Shown here piece after piece: positions 11,822-12,112 of a stretch of DNA of 12,112 nucleotides; the stretch's first letter is position 1, and every line of letters starts with the position of its first letter. Made by a program: the position numbers and the translations under genes. The stretch spans positions 1 through 12,112 of the forward strand of contig JAEWKY010000077.1 in assembly GCA_023457615.1 (NCBI GenBank), given 5' to 3'. A model generated the notes under the pieces. It was not told where the DNA came from. It made no database searches and saw nothing but the letters and a program-made list of their open reading frames with translations. The stretch is from Actinomycetes bacterium. Its GTDB lineage: Bacteria; Actinomycetota; Actinomycetes; Actinomycetales; Microbacteriaceae.

Positions 11822-12112
11822 TGGCCGGCCGGGCCCGGCTCGCGAACGACGCCTGGGAGTCGCTGCTCACGGTGCACGCGACCTTCATGAAGTCGTTCGC
11901 GGCCTCATCGCTCTGGGGCGACGTCTCGATGAAGGAGTACGACGTGCTCTACGCGCTGTCGAAGGCCGACGCCCCCGTGCGGCTCACCGACCTGCACCGC
12001 CGCGTGCTCCTGAGTCAACCCGCGCTCTCGCGACTGGTCGACAGGCTCGTCGAGCGCGGCCTCGTCGAGCGCTGCGAGGACGCCGGCGACCGCCGCGCGG
12101 TCAGGCTGACCC
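11821..12112 (+). CDS. MarR family transcriptional regulator (3' end beyond window)
   Basis: The first 97 residues are visible; the frame is open to the window end, so the protein is cut. After an N-terminal helix (WESLLTVHATFMKSFAASSL, 12-31) comes the winged HTH: MKEYDVLYALSKADAPVRLTD (37-57), LHRRVLLSQPALSRLVDRLV (58-77, holding the recognition helix), then ERGLVERCEDAGDRRAVRLT (78-97) with the conserved D-x-R-R wing. This is typical MarR. The ATG overlaps the monooxygenase stop, so both come from one mRNA. It probably represses the operon from the inverted repeat at 10596-10607, with a small aromatic or oxidant as possible signal. Regulation is inferred from position only. Confidence 0.92.
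   Translation, partial: MAGRARLANDAWESLLTVHATFMKSFAASSLWGDVSMKEYDVLYALSKADAPVRLTDLHRRVLLSQPALSRLVDRLVERGLVERCEDAGDRRAVRLT

Overview
The window is very GC-rich with near-complete G/C at third codon positions, frequent GTG starts, 1-4 nt ATGA/GTGA/TGATG gene overlaps and several start codons without a Shine-Dalgarno sequence but with a -10-like hexamer 6-7 nt upstream. This points to a chromosomal segment of a high-GC actinobacterium. Family-level similarity and the intergenic hairpin repeat suggest Microbacteriaceae (inference). I see no mobile element, CRISPR array, tRNA or rRNA.

Layout: (1) 1-128, the edge of an unidentified ORF, probably minus strand. (2) 282-1422, an overlapping three-gene operon: DUF2975-type four-helix membrane protein, small YozG-like HTH regulator, second four-helix membrane protein. 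A palindromic operator lies over its probable leaderless promoter. (3) 1383-5448, a DNA-repair neighbourhood: Mug-type uracil/mismatch DNA glycosylase and a thymidylate kinase with an unusual P-loop (minus, overlapping); a LigC-type ATP-dependent DNA ligase (plus, divergent from tmk); then a minus-strand operon of a Gly/Ser-repeat membrane protein, a stand-alone LigD-like primase-polymerase (Prim-PolC type) and an SRPBCC/AHSA1 protein. (4) 5481-7789, a PadR-controlled efflux operon: elaborate nested-palindrome operator, PadR repressor, DUF1048 protein, DrrA-like ATPase, DrrB-like permease. (5) 7831-10549, an orphan fumarate reductase/succinate dehydrogenase-type flavoprotein (minus) divergent from a LysR regulator. 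(6) 10586-12112, a luciferase-like FMN monooxygenase translationally coupled to a MarR regulator cut by the window end.

How they work together: in mycobacteria LigC and Prim-PolC have been linked to base excision repair. Here the same pair sits beside a uracil glycosylase and a dTMP kinase, so the cluster could supply base removal, gap filling, sealing and control of the dTMP pool. The other operons each pair a regulator with its likely target: PadR with the ABC exporter, LysR with the flavoprotein, MarR with the monooxygenase, and the YozG-like HTH with the membrane pair. The two convergent junctions near 3634-3687 and 7789-7830 carry copies of the same hairpin-forming repeat, probably acting as bidirectional terminators.
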